Assembly (NCBI GenBank): GCA_021805565.1 | Contig: JAJZFA010000003.1 | Location: forward strand, 62,001-126,000 | Direction: 5' to 3' | Source: Pseudomonadota bacterium | Lineage (GTDB): Bacteria > Pseudomonadota > Alphaproteobacteria > Acetobacterales > Acetobacteraceae | DNA length: 64,000 nucleotides | Shown: piece after piece, positions 52,194 through 61,879 of the stretch | How positions within the stretch are numbered: the stretch's first letter is position 1 | How the letters are laid out: every line of letters starts with the position of its first letter | The notes under the pieces: model-generated | Database searches by the model: none | Told to the model about the DNA's origin: nothing | What the model saw: only the letters and a program-made list of their open reading frames with translations | Made by a program: the position numbers and the translations under genes

Positions 52194-52319
52194 ACGCCGG
52201 CCTATTTCGGTTGGATTGCGGCGCCAAATATGGCCTAATCGGTCATTCGGGCGGACGGCGTTATCGTCGTCTCGACGCCCATTTCGTCGGTACCGTCCCA
52301 ACGGCGTGATAAGGCGGGT

Positions 52320-53606
52320 TCACCTGCTCATCGCCGCCAGTGCGATCCGGGCAGCGTGCTGACCGCTGATCCACGCCCCCGCCACGGTTCCGGCGAATCC
52401 CACATGACACGCCTCCCCGGCGAACATCAGGTGCCCGTCGGCGACCGGTTCAGCCAACGCATCCCTGGCCAATGCCGAACCGGGCAGCGCATAGCAATAA
52501 GCGCCGCGCACATACGGATCGGCTTCCCAATGCGTGACCAGCGACGCACCGCCCGCGAACAGCCGGTCCACCCGTCCGCCGAACGCCTGACGCAAATAAG
52601 ACAGCGCGAAATCCACCGCCGCCGCATCGCCCTGCCCCGCCAGATCCCACGCGGCGGACCCGCCGATCCAGCCCTGCACATAATCGCGCCCGAACGGCCA
52701 GCACTGAAACGGCATTAAGGGCGCGCCCTGGCGGTCCAGAATGCGATCGACCGAACAATGCGATGGCAGGTCCAAACGGTCTGGGCCGGTGGCGCGTAGC
52801 GCGACCTTCATCGCCAGGCCCATTGGCAGGGATCCAACGGCATCGGTCACCCGCGCCGGCAACGGCGGATCGAACGCCAGGGTGCCCGCGGCCAGCACGC
52901 CGGTGGAAACAGTGACAATGCAGGCGCCGGCGGTGACCGAACCGCTTGGGGTCTCGACGGCGACCCGGCCGTCCTGCCCGCCCCAGCGCACGCGCGTTAC
53001 CGGCGTGTTCAGCCGGATATCCAGTCCCGAAGTCAGCCGCCGCTGCACGAATGCTCCGATTCCGCCGTCCGGCACCAGATTGCCGCCGCCCAGCGCGTTG
53101 CGCCGCCAGTCCATCGCGCTGAACCGATCCGCATCGGCGGCGCAGATCACCGGACCTTCCCAGGCCTCGACGGTCGCGGCAAAGGGGTCGCCGGGCAACT
53201 GACGCGCGATTTCGGCCAGGGCAACGTCGCCCTGGCTGGCCAATAGCGCATCGGCTGCGGCTTCATACCGGGGCCAGGCGTCATTAAGAGCGGATCGTTC
53301 GGCGGCGGTTGCGAGCCGGCCGCCGGCGAAGGTTCGTTCGCTACGGTATTCGTCCGGCTGCAACAACGTATCGCCGGCGGCGCGGGCGATCCCGGTCAGC
53401 GGGTTGTGTTCGGCGTCGTGAAACCAGACCGCGCCCATGTCGAACCAGACTCCGCCGAGTGCCGCCGGATAATCGGTCCTGGCCCGGCCACCGGAGCGGC
53501 CGGACACTTCCAGGAGAACCGCACGCTTGCCGGCGTCGCGCACCACGGCGGCAGCGGCCAGCCCGGCAACACCCGCGCCGACGATCGCAACGTCGTAGTC
53601 GGCCAT
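52320..53606 (-). CDS. FAD-dependent amine oxidase/oxidoreductase
   Basis: DVAIVGAGVAGLAAAAVVRDAGKRAVLLEVSGRSGGRA, LMFAGEACHVGFAGTVAGAWISG. Confidence 0.87.
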   Translation of the reverse strand: MADYDVAIVGAGVAGLAAAAVVRDAGKRAVLLEVSGRSGGRARTDYPAALGGVWFDMGAVWFHDAEHNPLTGIARAAGDTLLQPDEYRSERTFAGGRLATAAERSALNDAWPRYEAAADALLASQGDVALAEIARQLPGDPFAATVEAWEGPVICAADADRFSAMDWRRNALGGGNLVPDGGIGAFVQRRLTSGLDIRLNTPVTRVRWGGQDGRVAVETPSGSVTAGACIVTVSTGVLAAGTLAFDPPLPARVTDAVGSLPMGLAMKVALRATGPDRLDLPSHCSVDRILDRQGAPLMPFQCWPFGRDYVQGWIGGSAAWDLAGQGDAAAVDFALSYLRQAFGGRVDRLFAGGASLVTHWEADPYVRGAYCYALPGSALARDALAEPVADGHLMFAGEACHVGFAGTVAGAWISGQHAARIALAAMSR

Positions 53607-53637
53607 TCTTTCCTCCTGCCGGTGCTCGCCGCGCCGT

Positions 53638-54543
53638 TCAGCCGGCGACGCGCACAACCTCCGCCGGAGATTGTAGAACCAGCCGGTCGTAATCCCGCAT
53701 CAACGTCTCGGTGATGGTGCCCGGCGTGAACCGGTGCGCCCCGATCTCCCGCACCGCCGTCACTTCCGCCGCTGTTCCGGCCAGAAACACCTCGGTCGCC
53801 GTCGGCAATTCGGCCGGATCGATCGCCCGCTCGATCACCTTCATCTGATTGCGCGTCGCCAGGGCGATGACGGTGCGCCGGGTGATGCCGTTGAGGAAAC
53901 AGTCCGGGTCCGGCGTATGAAGATCGCCGCCGATAACGAAAAAAATGTTCGCCCCTGTCGTTTCCGCCACACGCCCGCGCCAGTCCAGCATCAGCGCGTC
54001 CGCGTAGCCTTCCTGTTCCGCCTTCAGCTTGGCCAGCGAGCCGATCATGTAAAGCCCGGACGCCTTGGCATGCACCGGCGCGGTATCCGGCGGCGGACGG
54101 CGCCACACCGCCTCCCCTACCCTGATCCCCTGCATCCGCTCCGTCCCGAAATAGCTCGGCCACGGCCACGCGCCGATCGCGAGGTGGATCGACGTTCCGG
54201 TCGCCGACACCGCCAGTTGTTCGGACCCGCGCCAGGCGATCGGCCGCACATACCCGTCGGTCAGTCCGTTCGCTGCCAGCACCGCGTTACTGGCCGCATC
54301 GATCTGGTCGGCGGACCACGGAATGTCGAAGCTCAGGATTCGGCCGGAGTTTATCAACCGTTCGGTGTGATCGCGCAGGCGAAAGATATTGCCACCATAC
54401 GCACGCTCACCCTCGAAAACGGCGCTGGCGTAGTGCAAGCCATGCGATAAAACATGCAATCTGGCATCGCGCCAGGGAACCAGGGCTCCGTCGAGCCAAA
54501 TCCAGCCATCCCGGTCGTCGAAAGGAAATAACGTCATGCCCAC
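53638..54543 (-). CDS. ilvE: branched-chain amino acid aminotransferase
   Basis: HVLSHGLHYASAVFEGERAYGG, YVRPIAWRG, KASGLYMIGSLAK, TGANIFFVIGGDL, FLNGITRRTVI; start may be 54537. Confidence 0.9.
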   Translation of the reverse strand: MGMTLFPFDDRDGWIWLDGALVPWRDARLHVLSHGLHYASAVFEGERAYGGNIFRLRDHTERLINSGRILSFDIPWSADQIDAASNAVLAANGLTDGYVRPIAWRGSEQLAVSATGTSIHLAIGAWPWPSYFGTERMQGIRVGEAVWRRPPPDTAPVHAKASGLYMIGSLAKLKAEQEGYADALMLDWRGRVAETTGANIFFVIGGDLHTPDPDCFLNGITRRTVIALATRNQMKVIERAIDPAELPTATEVFLAGTAAEVTAVREIGAHRFTPGTITETLMRDYDRLVLQSPAEVVRVAG

Positions 54544-54640
54544 CTTCTTCGTAATTTTGTTGCTTTCAACCCGGCAACGCTAAAACGCGGACGCAAATTA
54601 AGTCAACATTGCTGACCTATTTCCGGATCGAATATCAGGC

Positions 54641-55189
54641 ATGTCCGACGCAAAACCACGAGCGTGGAAGGCCGGCCGGTTTGTCGCGCCGCCTAAACTG
54701 CCGCCGCCGACGCCGATTGTCGATCTCAGCGATGCGGAGATGCGCGCCGCGCAGGATTTATTATTCTTCGGCTATCGCGATTTCACCGATGTCGCGGATA
54801 AGGTGCTGGAGGAACTGGGGCTGGGCCGCGCGCATCATCGCGCGCTGCATTTCATCGGACGCAATCCGGGCATCAAGGTATCTGGCCTGCTGAAGACCTT
54901 GCGCATCTCCAAGCAGGCCCTCGCGCGGGTGCTGAATGCGCTGGTGGACCAGGGGCTGGTCGGGCAGGCCGCCGGATTCGACGACCGCCGCCTGCGCCTG
55001 CTGACCTTGACGGACAAGGGCCACGCGCTGGAGCAGCACCTGTTCGACGCCCAGCGCGACCGGATCGCCGCGGCCTATCGCGCGGCCGGCCCGCAGGCGG
55101 TGGCGGGATTCCGCACCGTCATGCGGGGGCTGACGGACAAAGGCGCGCGAGCGTATATGGACGGCATCGGCTCCGCGGAGGACACCTGA
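54641..55189 (+). CDS. MarR family transcriptional regulator
   Basis: LGLGRAHHRALHFIGRNPGIKVSGLLKTLRISKQALARVLNALVDQGLVGQAAGFDDRRLRLLTLTDKG. Confidence 0.88.
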   Translation: MSDAKPRAWKAGRFVAPPKLPPPTPIVDLSDAEMRAAQDLLFFGYRDFTDVADKVLEELGLGRAHHRALHFIGRNPGIKVSGLLKTLRISKQALARVLNALVDQGLVGQAAGFDDRRLRLLTLTDKGHALEQHLFDAQRDRIAAAYRAAGPQAVAGFRTVMRGLTDKGARAYMDGIGSAEDT

Positions 55190-55193
55190 CCCG

Positions 55194-55892
55194 ATGGCGG
55201 AAGATTGTCACATTCTGGTCGTCGAGGACGATGCCCGTTTGCGGGAGCGTTTGGCGCGGTATCTGTCTGGTGAGGGGTTCCGGGTGACCGCCGCCGCCGA
55301 TGCGGCCGAGGCGCGAACGCAACTGCGGGCGATCGATCCCGACCTGATCGTGCTGGACGTGATGATGCCGGGCGAAAGCGGCCTGGACCTGACACAGTCG
55401 CTGCGGCTGGGTGCCGGTCACGACATGCCCATTCTGCTGCTGACCGCGCGGGGTGCGCCGGAAGATCGCATCGCCGGGTTCGAGGCCGGGGCCGACGATT
55501 ATCTGGGCAAGCCGTTCGAGCCGCGCGAACTGGTGCTGCGGATCCGTTCACTGTTACGCCGGGCGCCGGCGCCCGTGCCGCATGCACCGGCCGGGCCGGT
55601 GCGAATCGGCGAAGCGACCTTCGACCCCGATCGTGGCGAACTCACAGATGCCAGCGGGCCGGTTCGGCTGACCGGCGGCGAGGCGGCGCTGCTGACCGCG
55701 CTGGCGCGCAAAGCGAACGAGGTGCTGTCTCGCGAAGAAATCGCCGAGGCGCTGGGCATGGACGATTCGGGCGAACGCGCGATCGACGTGCAGGTGGTGC
55801 GCCTGCGCCGCAAGATCGAGGCCGATCCCCGGGAGCCGCGCTTTTTGCACACGGTTCGCGGCCGCGGCTATATCCTTAAACCGGGCGTCTAG
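55194..55892 (+). CDS. OmpR-family two-component response regulator
   Basis: VVEDDARLRERLARYLSGEGF, DLIVLDVMMPGESG, LLTARGAPED, ADDYLGKPFEPREL; winged-helix C-terminal domain. Confidence 0.93.
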   Translation: MAEDCHILVVEDDARLRERLARYLSGEGFRVTAAADAAEARTQLRAIDPDLIVLDVMMPGESGLDLTQSLRLGAGHDMPILLLTARGAPEDRIAGFEAGADDYLGKPFEPRELVLRIRSLLRRAPAPVPHAPAGPVRIGEATFDPDRGELTDASGPVRLTGGEAALLTALARKANEVLSREEIAEALGMDDSGERAIDVQVVRLRRKIEADPREPRFLHTVRGRGYILKPGV

Positions 55893-55995
55893 TGTCCCGG
55901 TTCGCAAATGCCTGCATCCCGCGCCGGGACGCTCGATCCCTGTTGTCAGAGGTTTGCCGGACCCTGAAACGGGCAGGCATTTCAGGGGCAATACA
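55890..55995 (+). repeat. dispersed two-hairpin repeat, family B copy 2
   Basis: Homologous to 25156-25261; stems GTCCCGG (55894-55900)/CCGGGAC (55924-55930) and CCCTGAAA (55962-55969)/TTTCAGGG (55980-55987). Confidence 0.8.
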
Positions 55996-56000
55996 ATAGA

Positions 56001-57335
56001 ATGCGCGCTCGCCTTCCCGCCACGATCGGTTCCCCCTTCAAGCGCCTCATGCCCCGGTCTCTGCTCGGTCGCTCGTTGCTGATCATGCTGGTGCCGCTGA
56101 TCGTGCTGCAGGCCATCGCTCTGCAATTGTTTTACGGCAACCATCTGGGGATCGTATCGCGAAGGCTGTCTGGCGCCATTGCCGGCGAGATCGGCTATAC
56201 CGTTGGACTTTTGCATCAGTTTCCCAGTCCGGCCGACCGCGGATGGGTGTTGCAAATGGCGCGCGAGCAGTTCGAATTGGAGATCAGGCTTGAACCAGGC
56301 GCGATCCTGGAACGCCGTAAATGGGTCAATATTCCTGGCCCGATGGACGACGACCTGGCCGCCGCGCTGACGCAAAAATTCAACGCGCCATTCACCATGG
56401 ACTGGCGATCCGACCCGCAAACCGTACTGATCCGGCTGCAGCTTGCCGACGGCGTGCTGGATGTGCAGGCGCCGCGCAAACGCCTGGCGGTCGGCACGCT
56501 GTTTTTGTTCGTCGGCTGGCTGGTGGGTTCGGCGCTGCTGCTGTTTGCCGTCGCGGCTTTGTTCATGCGCAATCAGGTGCGCGCCATCCGCCGGCTGGCG
56601 CGTTCGGCGGAAGCGTTCGGTATGGGCCGCGACGTGCCGCCGATCCGGCCGGAGGGCGCATCCGAAGTCCGTCAGGCGGCGGCCGCGTTCAACCGCATGC
56701 AGGAACGGATCCGGCGGTTTCTGACCCAGCGCACGGAAATGCTGGCGGGCGTGTCGCACGATTTGCGGACTCCGTTAACCCGGCTACGGCTGGCACTGGC
56801 GATGCTGCCGCACACCGACGAACTACGACAGGATGTCGCCGAAATGACGGCGGATGTGGCGGAAATGGACCGGATGATCGGCGGCTATCTGGCGTTTGCC
56901 CGCGGCGAGGGCACCGAACAGGCCGAACCGGTCAGCTTGTCGGCGATACTGGACGATGTGGCGGCCGGCGCGCGGCGGGCCGGAACGGTGCTGAATCTGA
57001 ACGTACCCGCCGGGTTGACGTTGAAACTGCGCGCCGATGCGATGCGGCGGGCCGTCACCAATCTGGTCGATAACGCCCGCCGTCACGCCAAGCATGTGAC
57101 CCTGGGCGCGGTGGCACAAGGGCGGTCGGTGCTGGTAACGGTGGACGACGACGGGCCTGGCATCCCGGCGGACAAGCGGGAAAGTGTTTTCCGTCCGTTC
57201 GAGAGCGGTTCGTCCGGGGGCACCGGCCTGGGCCTGACCATCGCCCGCGACATCGTGCGCGCGCATGGCGGCGATATCTTGCTGGAGGACAGCCCGATGG
57301 GCGGACTGCGCGCGCGTATCCGGTTGCCGGTATGA
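56001..57335 (+). CDS. EnvZ-like sensor histidine kinase
   Basis: HAMP region then LAGVSHDLRTPLTRLRLALAML, NLVDNARRHA, DDDGPGIP, GGTGLGLTIARDIVRAHGG. Confidence 0.93.
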   Translation: MRARLPATIGSPFKRLMPRSLLGRSLLIMLVPLIVLQAIALQLFYGNHLGIVSRRLSGAIAGEIGYTVGLLHQFPSPADRGWVLQMAREQFELEIRLEPGAILERRKWVNIPGPMDDDLAAALTQKFNAPFTMDWRSDPQTVLIRLQLADGVLDVQAPRKRLAVGTLFLFVGWLVGSALLLFAVAALFMRNQVRAIRRLARSAEAFGMGRDVPPIRPEGASEVRQAAAAFNRMQERIRRFLTQRTEMLAGVSHDLRTPLTRLRLALAMLPHTDELRQDVAEMTADVAEMDRMIGGYLAFARGEGTEQAEPVSLSAILDDVAAGARRAGTVLNLNVPAGLTLKLRADAMRRAVTNLVDNARRHAKHVTLGAVAQGRSVLVTVDDDGPGIPADKRESVFRPFESGSSGGTGLGLTIARDIVRAHGGDILLEDSPMGGLRARIRLPV

Positions 57336-58489
57336 CCGGCATGCAAGCGGCCGGAGTCGCGCAGGCCGCGGCCATCCGGGTGCCGCGCGACACAACCGAA
57401 CGGCTGATCGGGCTGGAACTGCTGCGCTTCGGCGCGGCGCTTGGCGTGCTGGTGTGGCACTATGAGTATTTCCTGTTCGCCGGCCAGGTCCAGACGCCGC
57501 TGGATTGGAACCAACTGCCGTTTCGCTGGCTGTTTGCGCCGTTCTACGTCTATGGGAATCAAGGCGTGGAGCTGTTCTGGTGCATTTCGGGTTTCATTTT
57601 CACCTGGAAGTATGGCGCTGCGATCGGCCGCCGGGCGGTTTCATTCAGACGATTCGTCATGCTGCGGTTCTCGCGGCTCTATCCGTTGCACTTCGCCGCC
57701 CTGCTGTTGGTTTCGCTGTTGCAGTGGATTTATTACGAACGCTACGGGTCGGCGTTCGTTTACCCGTTCAACGATGCCAGGCACTTTGTGCTGAACTTGT
57801 TTTTCGCCAATTGGTGGGGTTTTGAATCGGGCAATTCGTTCAACGGGCCGTCGTGGAGCGTATCGGCCGAGGTGCTGATCTACATCGTGTTTTTCTGGCT
57901 CACCCGGTGGGCGGGCGCGGGGTGGCGGATCGATCTGGCGGCGGTCGCGGTGTTTCCGGCGGCGGCGGCGGCAGCGAAAGCATTGTTTCATCTGAAACTG
58001 GCATTCACCGGTGCCGGGATGTTTTTCTATGTTGGGGCGCTGACGTTCCATGTTTACATCTGGATCGATACGCAAGAGCCGCGGGCACGGGCCCGCCTGC
58101 TGTGGGCTCTTACCGCGCTGGTGGTTGGGTCCATCGCGGCGGTAGCCCTGCATGTGCTGAAAATAGCCGCCGCCAGCGTGACAATTTTTCCTGGCACGCT
58201 GATCCTGGTGCAATGCGTCCTGCGGCCGGAGAATAGGCGTGCCCGGAACTGGCTGACCAATCTGGGGAATTTAACCTATGCGAGCTATATGATTCACTTT
58301 CCGATGCAGCTTATTGCGATGCTGATTCTGGGCGCGCTCGCCATTCCGATCGAATCGCTGATCTATTCGGACTGGTTCATGCTGGTCTATCTGGGATCGG
58401 TGATGACCGCCGCGTTCTTCGTTTTCCACTGGGTGGAGCGGCCGGCGCAGGCGTTCTTGCGCCGGCGCTACGCCGGTCCGGCCAGATAG
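57332..58489 (+). CDS. acyltransferase family 3 (OafA/YrhL-like) membrane protein
   Basis: LIGLELLRFGAALGVLVWHYEYFLF, GVELFWCISGFIFTWKY, FVMLRFSRLYPLHF, SFNGPSWSVSAEVLIYIVF. Confidence 0.88.
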   Translation: MTGMQAAGVAQAAAIRVPRDTTERLIGLELLRFGAALGVLVWHYEYFLFAGQVQTPLDWNQLPFRWLFAPFYVYGNQGVELFWCISGFIFTWKYGAAIGRRAVSFRRFVMLRFSRLYPLHFAALLLVSLLQWIYYERYGSAFVYPFNDARHFVLNLFFANWWGFESGNSFNGPSWSVSAEVLIYIVFFWLTRWAGAGWRIDLAAVAVFPAAAAAAKALFHLKLAFTGAGMFFYVGALTFHVYIWIDTQEPRARARLLWALTALVVGSIAAVALHVLKIAAASVTIFPGTLILVQCVLRPENRRARNWLTNLGNLTYASYMIHFPMQLIAMLILGALAIPIESLIYSDWFMLVYLGSVMTAAFFVFHWVERPAQAFLRRRYAGPAR

Positions 58490-58608
58490 CAGCGCCCGCC
58501 GAACCTGAGCGATGCCGCACCCAGCGCCGACGGCCACCACTCACGCGACACCTCGCCGCGAAACCGGCCGTTGTCGTGACAGCGCAATCCTGTATGATAG
58601 CCGCCGAT

Positions 58609-58692
58609 GCGAGAGTGGCGGAACGGTAGACGCAGTCGGCTCAAAATCGACCGCCTTCGGGCGTGGGGGTTCGAATCCCCCCTCTCGCACCA
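58609..58692 (+). tRNA. tRNA-Leu (anticodon CAA), CCA encoded
   Basis: GCGAGAG...CTCTCGC acceptor, GTCGG-CTCAAAA-TCGAC anticodon arm, GTGGGGGTTCGAATCCCCC T-arm, terminal CCA. Confidence 0.95.
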
Positions 58693-58723
58693 GCCACGGT
58701 TCACGTTCAGGCTTGGAACGCAG

Positions 58724-59134
58724 CTATCCCTGGCGCCAGGGTAGATCATCGGCCTTCCAGCCGGCGACTGAGCCGCGATGACCCTGGCCATCGGGCGGCC
58801 CCTCGAATCCGTCCGCCACGTTAAATACATGCGGAAATCCGGCATCCTGGGCGGCGATGGCGGCGGCCATGCTGCGCGCACCGCTGCGGCAGATGAAATA
58901 AAGTGTATGGTCCGCCGTCAGTCCGGCCTGTTTCAGGTTGCCGGCGAACCCACCGTTGCGCTGCATGGTGGGATAGACCTGCCAGGGAATCAGCACCGTC
59001 TCCTTGCCGGCGGCGGCCAGATCGGGCACGCCCACAAAATTCCACTCCGCGTCGGTGCGGACATCGACCAGGCGGGCATTGGCTTCGGACTTCAGGGCTT
59101 CCCAGGTCTGGGCCGGCGCGACATTCTCGACCAT
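58724..59134 (-). CDS. rhodanese-like domain protein
   Basis: ARLVDVRTDAEWNFVGVPDL, LYFICRSGARSMAAA (Cys active loop CRSGARS). Confidence 0.87.
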   Translation of the reverse strand: MVENVAPAQTWEALKSEANARLVDVRTDAEWNFVGVPDLAAAGKETVLIPWQVYPTMQRNGGFAGNLKQAGLTADHTLYFICRSGARSMAAAIAAQDAGFPHVFNVADGFEGPPDGQGHRGSVAGWKADDLPWRQG

Positions 59135-59166
59135 GATAACGGCTCCGGTTACGAAAAGAGGAACGG

Positions 59167-60186
59167 ATGACCGCCTTCTATCACGGGACCGCCTGGCAAG
59201 ACGATATGGCACAGGCGATCGGCAACACGCCGCTGATCCGGTTGCGCCGGGCGTCGGAAGCAACCGGATGCACGATCCTGGGCAAGGCGGAGTTCATGAA
59301 TCCCGGCGGTTCGGTGAAGGACCGCGCCGGCCTGGCGATTATCGCCGACGCCGAACAGCGCGGCACGCTGCGGGCAGGGGGCACGATCGTGGAGGGTACC
59401 GCCGGCAATACCGGCATCGGCCTGACCCTGGTCGGCAACGCGCGCGGCTATCGCAGCGTGATCGTGATGCCGGAAACCCAGAGCCAGGAAAAAATCGACT
59501 TCCTGCGGATGATCGGCGCCGATCTGCGGCTGGTGCCGGCCAAGCCATATAAGGATTCCGGCAACTACGTTCACGTATCCCGCCGGCTGGCCGAACAGAT
59601 CGCCGCCGAAACCGGCAACGCGATCTGGGCCAATCAGTTCGACAATCTGGCGAACCGGGAAGGCCACCGGATGACGACCGGGCCGGAAATCTGGGACCAG
59701 ACGGGGGGCAAGATCGATGCGTTCACCTGTTCCTGCGGCACCGGAGGCACGCTGGCCGGGGTTTCTCTGGCCTTGAAGGAACGCAATCCGGCGGTTCGCA
59801 TCGTGCTGGCGGACCCGCATGGCAGCGGCTTGTACGGCTGGGTGAAAAGCGGGGATTTGTCTATCGAGGGATCGTCCATCACCGAGGGCATCGGCCAGTC
59901 GCGGGTCCCGGACAATCTGGCCGGCATCGCAATCGACGATGCCGAACGTATCCCGGACGCCGAGGCGCTGGAACAGATTTACGACGTGCTGATCCATGAG
60001 GGGCTGTCGGTGGGTACCTCGGCCGGCATCAACATCGCCGCCGCGATCCGTGTGGCCCGGACGCTGGGTCCTGGCCACACGGTTGCGACGATTTTGTGCG
60101 ACGGCGGGTCGCGATATGCGTCGAAGCTGTTCAATCCGGCCTTCCTGCGGGAGAAGGGATTGCCCATGCCGGCGTGGTTGGCCTGA
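59167..60186 (+). CDS. cysK: cysteine synthase A
   Basis: IGNTPLIRLRRASEATGCTILGKAEFMNPGGSVKDRAGL, EGTAGNTGIGL, FTCSCGTGGTLAGVS. Confidence 0.92.
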   Translation: MTAFYHGTAWQDDMAQAIGNTPLIRLRRASEATGCTILGKAEFMNPGGSVKDRAGLAIIADAEQRGTLRAGGTIVEGTAGNTGIGLTLVGNARGYRSVIVMPETQSQEKIDFLRMIGADLRLVPAKPYKDSGNYVHVSRRLAEQIAAETGNAIWANQFDNLANREGHRMTTGPEIWDQTGGKIDAFTCSCGTGGTLAGVSLALKERNPAVRIVLADPHGSGLYGWVKSGDLSIEGSSITEGIGQSRVPDNLAGIAIDDAERIPDAEALEQIYDVLIHEGLSVGTSAGINIAAAIRVARTLGPGHTVATILCDGGSRYASKLFNPAFLREKGLPMPAWLA

Positions 60187-60269
60187 TCCACGCGGATCGG
60201 ACAACGGCTGGCGGGGCCGATAAACCTGTCATTCCGAAAGTGCCACGCTATGGTTCGCGTCGGCGCGGG

Positions 60270-61385
60270 CTAACTCGCCGGCCGGTGCGAGCCGCGATCC
60301 GAGACCGTCCGGGTAAACCGTTCGGTTTCCGCGGCAATTTGGTCGCCGGCCATCAGCAGATTGCCGCCAATCAGCAGCATGGTATCATCGCCGTAAAAAT
60401 CGAGAATCTCTCCTGTCCGCTCCAGCGTCATCCCGCCTGCCGGCACCGGCAGCGCGGCGCGCATGCCGTCGCCGGTGCCACGTGCCCTGTCGGCGAGGCG
60501 GCCGCAGGTTTCGCGCGCGTAGCCGAACCGGCCGCCGAAACTGGGAAAAATGACCGCATCGGCGCCCATCAGCCGGAACAGGGTGCCGATCAGCAGATCC
60601 GGCGCGATCCGGGCCGCCCCGCCCATGCTGGGATGGGCAAAAAACGCCATATCGGGAAAATCGCGCACCAGTGCCTGCATCGCTGGAAACCCGCAGATCA
60701 TCGGGGCCAGCATCGCGCAATCGAGACCCAGCGACCGCGCCAGCCGCGCCTGCGCCCTCAACGCGTCCAGATCGCCGGTCAGGCTTGGGACATACCGTGT
60801 CGGATGCCCGGTGGACCGTGCCCCGCAGGCCACCGCTTCGGCGCAGGCGGCAACCCGGCCGGCGAAGGGCGAATAGGCCTGGTCGGCCAATCCGTGATCG
60901 TCCTTGATGAAATCCAGCCCACCGAGCGCAAGTTGCCCGGCGAGGTGCGCCAGTTTTTCCGGCGGTAACCCTTGCGGCTTCAGCGCCGACCCGGTCATTG
61001 CCCGCCCGGAGGCGTTCAACCGGGACCGCAGCGCCGCGAGTCCGTGTCGCGGGCCGCCGAACAACCGGACCAGGGAGTCCGGCACCGCGATGTCGTGCAG
61101 CGCCACGTCGTTGTGCAGGGATGTATTGCCGAACACCATGTTCAGCAATTGCCCGGCGTCTTGCCCGGCGGTTGCGATCGCCAAACCGATTCGGACAGCG
61201 AACACACCGTCGCCCACGTCGCCGATGCCTTCGACCGCGCCCACGATGTCCGACAGGACGGTTTCATCGGCGATCGCCGCCAGCGGCATTTCGACGCTCT
61301 GCTCGACCGCGATCCCCCGAGCCCTGGCTTCGATTTCGGTGGCCGGACACCGGACATGATAGGTGACAGTGAAGCGCCCGGTCAT
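60270..61385 (-). CDS. RuBisCO-like protein (Form IV large-subunit homologue)
   Basis: FTVTYHVRCPATEIEARARGIAVEQSVE, NMVFGNTSLHNDVALHDIAVP, GSALKPQGLPPEKLAHLAGQLALGGLDFIKDDHGLADQAYSPFAGRVAACAEAV. KP and DFxKDD motifs present; metal-ligand Glu replaced by His (KDDH). ATG at 61385. Confidence 0.85.
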   Translation of the reverse strand: MTGRFTVTYHVRCPATEIEARARGIAVEQSVEMPLAAIADETVLSDIVGAVEGIGDVGDGVFAVRIGLAIATAGQDAGQLLNMVFGNTSLHNDVALHDIAVPDSLVRLFGGPRHGLAALRSRLNASGRAMTGSALKPQGLPPEKLAHLAGQLALGGLDFIKDDHGLADQAYSPFAGRVAACAEAVACGARSTGHPTRYVPSLTGDLDALRAQARLARSLGLDCAMLAPMICGFPAMQALVRDFPDMAFFAHPSMGGAARIAPDLLIGTLFRLMGADAVIFPSFGGRFGYARETCGRLADRARGTGDGMRAALPVPAGGMTLERTGEILDFYGDDTMLLIGGNLLMAGDQIAAETERFTRTVSDRGSHRPAS

Positions 61386-61704
61386 GGCGATGCGATCGCC
61401 AGGGCATCGACGGCGATGGCGCTTGGCGGCCCCAGCATAACAGGGTTGACATCGATCGCCTGCAAGCCGCTGCCCAGCGATCGCGCGGCGAATTGCAGGC
61501 TTATCGGCAGATCGGCGAACGCCTGGGCGGCACCGGGGTATGTCCGGCGCGGACTGGCCAGCACGCGGCCGAGGCTGCCGTTTGCAAGGGCGGTCCCGGC
61601 GAACGACCGCTTGACTTGCAGCGGGACAGCGACGCCGACGACAGCCACCGCGCGCGGATGAAACAACGCATAAAGTGCCTGCTGCTGGGCGATCTGGGCG
61701 GGCA
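61382..61704 (-). pseudogene. acetate--CoA ligase (NDP/ADP-forming) family remnant with internal deletion
   Basis: N-terminal-like QQALYALFHPRAVAVVGVAVP is followed within ~60 codons by C-terminal-like LQAIDVNPVMLGPPSAIAVDALAI; the middle domains are missing. ATGA overlap with the RuBisCO-like gene. Confidence 0.65.
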
Positions 61705-61879
61705 TCCGGCGGTGGCTCCTGTCCGGTAAGCGGGCGCGCATTTTGTCCATCGCCGGTTGCGATGTCCATCCGGTGGACGGTGGGCCGCCGGATGGCCGAG
61801 GCGGATTGCCTCGCCCCGGCGGCTTCGCGTTTCCAGGCAAGCGCCGTATTCCGGAGCCGATTGAGCAAGCAAGCGAGCC

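Noticed and set aside
60270-61385. Functional CO2-fixing RuBisCO
   Set aside because: KDDH replaces KDDE, the sequence diverges strongly in loop regions, and no rbcS/PRK/activase genes are present.
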